A stretch of 64,000 bases of DNA from Magnetospirillum sp. SS-4 (lineage in GTDB: Bacteria > Pseudomonadota > Alphaproteobacteria > Rhodospirillales > Magnetospirillaceae), in contig NZ_CACVCH010000081.1 of the NCBI RefSeq assembly GCF_902729425.1, positions 101,326 through 165,325 on the forward strand, given 5' to 3'. The notes below the pieces were generated by a model. That model worked only from the letters and a program-made list of their open reading frames with translations. It did not search any database and was not told where the DNA came from. The number at the start of each line of letters is the position of its first letter. Position 1 is the first letter of the stretch. Shown piece by piece: positions 60,898 to 64,000 of the stretch. A program made the position numbers and the translations under genes.

Positions 60898-61899
60898 ATG
60901 ACCGACCGATCGAACGCCGCAGTCCTGGTCCTGCCGCAGGCCGGCACGGTGGGGGCCAGGAAGATCCTGCCGATGCTGCTGTGGGTGGCAGCGCTGGCGA
61001 TCCCGACATTTGCCCCCGGCTATACGCCGCTGGCCAGCCAGATCGTGGTCATGATCCTGTTCGCCCTGTCGCTGGACCTGCTGGTTGGGTTCACCGGCAT
61101 CGTCACCCTGGGCCACGCCGCCCTGTTCGGCGCCGGCGCCTACACCGCCGGCATCATGGCGCTGCGGCTTACCAACGACCCCCTGATCACCGCATTGTCC
61201 GGGATGGCCGTCGCGGCCCTGGTCGGGCTGGTGACCGGCAGTTGCATGCTGCGGACCAAGGGGCTGGCCTTCCTGGTTCTGTCCCTGGCCGCCGCCTTCA
61301 TGCTGCATGAACTGGCCAACATGGCGACCTCGGTGACCGGCGGCGACGACGGCTTGCAAGGCGTCAGCTTCGCGCCGCTCCTGGGAGTGTTCGAATTCGA
61401 TTTCAGGGGACAGACGGCGTTCTACTACAGCCTCGCCTGCCTGTTCGCCGCCTTCCTACTGGTTCGCCGGGTGGTCAATTCCCCGTTCGGGTGGTCGCTG
61501 CGCGGCATCCGCGAGAACGACGGCCGCATGCGGGCGATCGGCTGCCCCATCTATCGCCGCCGCCTTGCCGCCTATGTGATCTCGTCCGCCCTGGCCGGGC
61601 TGGCCGGGGCGTTGCAGGCGCAGATCACCCAGTTCGTCGCCCTGCGCTCCCTCAGCCTGGAACTGTCCGGCGACGTGCTGATTATGCTGATCCTGGGGGG
61701 AGCCGGCCGGCTGTACGGCGCCTTCGTCGGCGTTCCCCTGTTCATGTTCGCCCAGGACCTGCTGGCCAAGGAGGACCCGGCCAACTGGTATCTGGGGCAA
61801 GGCGTGATCCTGCTGGTCATGACCCTGTTCGTGCCCGGCGGCGTCCTTGGCCTGGTAGAGCGCGTCCGGCGCTCCCTGGGGCGGGGAGGTCGGCGATGA
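60898..61899 (+). CDS. livM: Branched-chain-type ABC transporter permease (LivM family)
   Basis: This 333-residue permease has eight or more TM helices. The LivM pattern is LLVGFTGIVTLGHAALFGAGAYTAG and later SSALAGLAGALQAQITQFVALRSLSLELSGDVLIMLILGGAGRLYGAFVG. It starts 10 bases after livH behind GAGGAGGGC and overlaps livG by four bases (ATGA). It forms the heterodimeric channel with LivH. Confidence 0.9.
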   Translation: MTDRSNAAVLVLPQAGTVGARKILPMLLWVAALAIPTFAPGYTPLASQIVVMILFALSLDLLVGFTGIVTLGHAALFGAGAYTAGIMALRLTNDPLITALSGMAVAALVGLVTGSCMLRTKGLAFLVLSLAAAFMLHELANMATSVTGGDDGLQGVSFAPLLGVFEFDFRGQTAFYYSLACLFAAFLLVRRVVNSPFGWSLRGIRENDGRMRAIGCPIYRRRLAAYVISSALAGLAGALQAQITQFVALRSLSLELSGDVLIMLILGGAGRLYGAFVGVPLFMFAQDLLAKEDPANWYLGQGVILLVMTLFVPGGVLGLVERVRRSLGRGGRR

Positions 61900-62663
61900 G
61901 CGGTTCGGCGCCCATTCTCGAAACCAGGGGGCTTACCCGGTTCTTCGGCCCGGTGCGGGTGACCGGCGATGTCGACTTCACCCTTCATCCCGGCGAGCGC
62001 CGCGCCATCATCGGCCCCAACGGCGCGGGCAAGACCACCTTCGTCAACCTGCTGAGCGGACGTCTTGCCCCCAGTTCCGGCCAGGTCTTTCTTGGCGGCG
62101 AGAACGTGACCGCCATGAGCGAGGCCAGGCGGATCAAGCTGGGCCTGGGACGGACATTCCAGATCACCTCGCTGTTTCCAAACCTGTCGGTGCGCAAGAA
62201 CGTGTTCCTGGCGGTGGCCGAGCACGAGGGCGTGGCCTGGAACCTGTTCCGCTCGGCGGCGTCCCACCGCCGGCAATTCGACCGGGTGGACGAACTGCTG
62301 GATCGGGTCGGTCTCTCCGACGTGGCGGAAGTGCCGGCCCAGGACCTGCCCTATGGACGGCAGCGTCTGCTGGAGATCGCCGTCACCCTGGCGCTGCGCC
62401 CCCGGGTCCTGCTGCTGGACGAGCCCGCCGCCGGCATCCCCACCTCGGAGAGCCACATCATCTTGTCCATCCTGGACACCCTGCCCAAGGATATCGCGGT
62501 GCTGCTGATCGACCACGACATGGATCTGGTCTTCCGCTTCGCGCAGCGCATCACCGTCCTGGTTCAGGGATCGGTGATGGTCGAGGGAACTCCGGCCGAG
62601 ATCGCCGCCAACGAGCGCGTCCGCAAGATCTATCTGGGAGAGAGCGACCATGCTGCGGCTTGA
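61896..62663 (+). CDS. livG: ABC transporter ATP-binding protein (LivG family)
   Basis: This 255-residue ATPase has Walker A GPNGAGKT at 40-47, a family-typical GLGRTFQITSLFPNLSVRKNVFLAV, signature LPYGRQRLLEIA (Pro-Tyr in place of the usual Ser-Gly/Ser-Tyr), Walker B VLLLDEPAAG and switch His in LLIDHDM. It is fused by overlap to livM and livF and powers the same importer. Confidence 0.92.
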   Translation: MSGSAPILETRGLTRFFGPVRVTGDVDFTLHPGERRAIIGPNGAGKTTFVNLLSGRLAPSSGQVFLGGENVTAMSEARRIKLGLGRTFQITSLFPNLSVRKNVFLAVAEHEGVAWNLFRSAASHRRQFDRVDELLDRVGLSDVAEVPAQDLPYGRQRLLEIAVTLALRPRVLLLDEPAAGIPTSESHIILSILDTLPKDIAVLLIDHDMDLVFRFAQRITVLVQGSVMVEGTPAEIAANERVRKIYLGESDHAAA

Positions 62664-63363
62664 GGGGATCACCGCCGGCTACGGCCATACCGTCATTCTC
62701 GAAGGCGTCGACCTCAGCCTGCCGCCGGGCGGCCTGCTGGCGGTGCTGGGGCGCAACGGCGTCGGCAAGTCCACCTTGATGAAGACCATCGTCGGCCAGA
62801 CCAGGATACGCCAGGGCGACATCAGGTTCGGGGGGGAAACCATAACCGGACAGGCGTCGTATCGCCGGTCGCGCATGGGAATCGGCTATGTTCCCCAGAC
62901 CCGCGACGTGTTTCCGTCGCTGACCGTCGAGGAGAACCTGCGGATCGCCGCCCGTCCGGGAAAATGGGATCTCGACGGGGTGTTCGAGGTGTTTCCCAAT
63001 CTGGCGGCGCGGCGCGACAACAAGGGCACCGAGATTTCGGGCGGCGAACAGCAGATGCTGTCCATCGGCCGCGCCCTGATGGGCAATCCGTCCCTGCTGC
63101 TGCTGGACGAACCCATGGAGGGGCTGGCCCCGGTGATCGTCGAGCAGTTGCTGGATTCCTTCCGCACCCTGCGGGCCGACGGCGACCTCGCCATCATCCT
63201 GGTGGAGCAATACGTCAATCTCGCCCTCGATTTCTCGCCCGTCACCATCGTCCTCGACCGGGGCCGGGTGGTGTTCGCCGGCGAATCCGAGCGGCTGCGC
63301 CAGGATCAGGACCTGATGGCCGATCTGATCGGGGCCGGGGGAGCGTCGAAGGCCAAGCATTAG
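62650..63363 (+). CDS. livF: ABC transporter ATP-binding protein (LivF family)
   Basis: This 237-residue ATPase has Walker A GRNGVGKST at 34-42, IGYVPQTRDVFPSLTVEENL, signature ISGGEQQMLSIGRAL, Walker B LLLLDEPMEGLAP and switch region IILVEQYV, all standard LivF. It overlaps livG by 14 bases. No periplasmic substrate-binding protein gene occurs between 54 kb and the window end, so it must lie downstream or elsewhere. Confidence 0.93.
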   Translation: MLRLEGITAGYGHTVILEGVDLSLPPGGLLAVLGRNGVGKSTLMKTIVGQTRIRQGDIRFGGETITGQASYRRSRMGIGYVPQTRDVFPSLTVEENLRIAARPGKWDLDGVFEVFPNLAARRDNKGTEISGGEQQMLSIGRALMGNPSLLLLDEPMEGLAPVIVEQLLDSFRTLRADGDLAIILVEQYVNLALDFSPVTIVLDRGRVVFAGESERLRQDQDLMADLIGAGGASKAKH

Positions 63364-63399
63364 GCCATTACCACACCAACCGATTCCGGAGGGGTCCTC

Positions 63400-64000
63400 A
63401 TGAAATACAACCGCCCGCATTCGACCGCGTCCTGGGGGACGATGGCCAAGGATTGGGAAAAGGGCGTCGATTACCAGCGGCTGATCTCGGACCGCTTCGA
63501 CCGCGCCCAGGCGGCGGTCAAGGCCGCCGGCCTGGGGGCCGTGCTCTGCTTCAACGTCGACAACGTCCGCTACATCACCGGCACCCATATCGGCGAATGG
63601 GTCAGGGACAAGTTCGACCGCTATGCGCTCTGCCCCGCCGACGGTCCGGCCTATCTGTGGGACCCGGCGCCGCCGGCCAAGCGGATCAGCTCGCCCTGGA
63701 TCGCCGATCGGGTCGACGCCCCCATCAGCAACATGCAAGGGGCGTTGCCGCCCAAGGTGGGCGCGCAGAAGGATTTCGCCAAGCAGATCAGAAAGATGAT
63801 GGCCCATTACGGCATCGAGGGCAAACCGCTGGGCATCGACCTGCTGGAACTGCCCATGCTGCGCGCCCTGGAGGCCGAGGGTATCGAGGTGGTGGACGGG
63901 CAGCAGGCGATGCTGGACGCCCGCGAGATCAAGACCCCCGACGAGATCGAATTGCTGAAGGTCGCCGCCGGCATGGTGGACGCCACCTATTACGACATCT
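63400..64000 (+). CDS. M24 (pita-bread) family enzyme, creatinase/Xaa-Pro peptidase-like, truncated by window end
   Basis: The first 200 residues of an M24-family protein are visible: a creatinase-type N-terminal domain (DYQRLISDRFDRAQAAVKAAGLGAVLCFNVDNVRYITGTHIGEW) up to the linker DAREIKTPDEIELLKVAAGMVDATYY, which normally precedes the catalytic pita-bread fold. Metal ligands lie beyond the edge, so activity cannot be judged. Members include Xaa-Pro aminopeptidases, creatinase-type hydrolases and the DMSP lyase DddP. GGAGGGG precedes the ATG, 36 bases after livF, so it likely belongs to the same operon. Confidence 0.8.
   Translation, partial: MKYNRPHSTASWGTMAKDWEKGVDYQRLISDRFDRAQAAVKAAGLGAVLCFNVDNVRYITGTHIGEWVRDKFDRYALCPADGPAYLWDPAPPAKRISSPWIADRVDAPISNMQGALPPKVGAQKDFAKQIRKMMAHYGIEGKPLGIDLLELPMLRALEAEGIEVVDGQQAMLDAREIKTPDEIELLKVAAGMVDATYYDI

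Noticed and set aside
60027..63363. Assigning the Liv-type transporter to branched-chain amino acids
   Set aside because: Sequence family alone does not fix the substrate, no LivK-type binding protein is present, and the operon context points to the molybdoenzyme pathway.

Overview
This window is high-GC, densely packed alphaproteobacterial chromosome. The gene content is an ALAS-type hemA, ClpS/ClpA, a phasin with PhaR-type operators, an OlsB-like ornithine-lipid acyltransferase, a SoeABC-type molybdoenzyme, and many chemotaxis, two-component and c-di-GMP proteins. This fits a metabolically versatile Rhodospirillales bacterium of the Magnetospirillum/Rhodospirillum type. The assignment is an inference from content, because no rRNA or other taxonomic marker is present. 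I saw no tRNA, rRNA, CRISPR array, insertion sequence or phage.

Layout. 0-16 kb is mostly core and housekeeping: hemA, a class III aminotransferase, a D,D-carboxypeptidase with a SPOR domain, a lipoprotein, a repeat-bearing phasin, clpS-clpA, a DUF2237 protein, a REC-REC-GGDEF protein, a chemoreceptor, a STAS protein, uppP, and an acetate symporter with its DUF485 partner. 16-22 kb holds a CBS/DUF294 protein divergent from the symporter, a TPR-glycosyltransferase, olsB, a small membrane protein and msrA. 22-34.3 kb is one tightly overlapping chemosensory operon in this order: membrane-tethered ParA, CheW, CheR-TPR, CheW, PilJ-type receptor, CheA-REC, CheB, REC-REC-kinase, REC-PAS-kinase. It resembles Wsp/Che3 'alternative function' systems rather than a flagellar one. 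34.4-38.4 kb holds rpmB, a CheZ-like phosphatase, two small paralogous genes coupled to meaB, an XRE regulator and a GAF protein. 38.5-43.1 kb is a SoeABC-type molybdoenzyme, followed by methylmalonyl-CoA epimerase and the Tag glycosylase.

44-53 kb looks like a nitrogen-oxide divergon. The plus strand has a small exported protein, then norS-norY-senC-orf1, which matches the gene order of sNOR nitric oxide reductases. The minus strand has an HPP-family membrane protein, a hemerythrin-EAL phosphodiesterase and a 1004-residue kinase-phosphorelay-GGDEF protein. A palindrome of the TTG-N8-CAA type lies between the two arms.

53-64 kb is the most unusual region. A LysR regulator precedes an operon encoding a molybdenum enzyme of the pyrogallol-phloroglucinol transhydroxylase/resorcinol hydroxylase family. 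Its large subunit carries an extra SCP2-like N-terminal domain, and its small subunit has lost several iron-sulfur cysteines. Downstream come a beta-hydroxyacid dehydrogenase, two cupins, a complete set of branched-chain-type ABC permeases and ATPases, and an M24-family enzyme cut by the window edge. Together these look like an uncharacterised uptake and catabolic pathway for a hydroxyaromatic or related organic acid.
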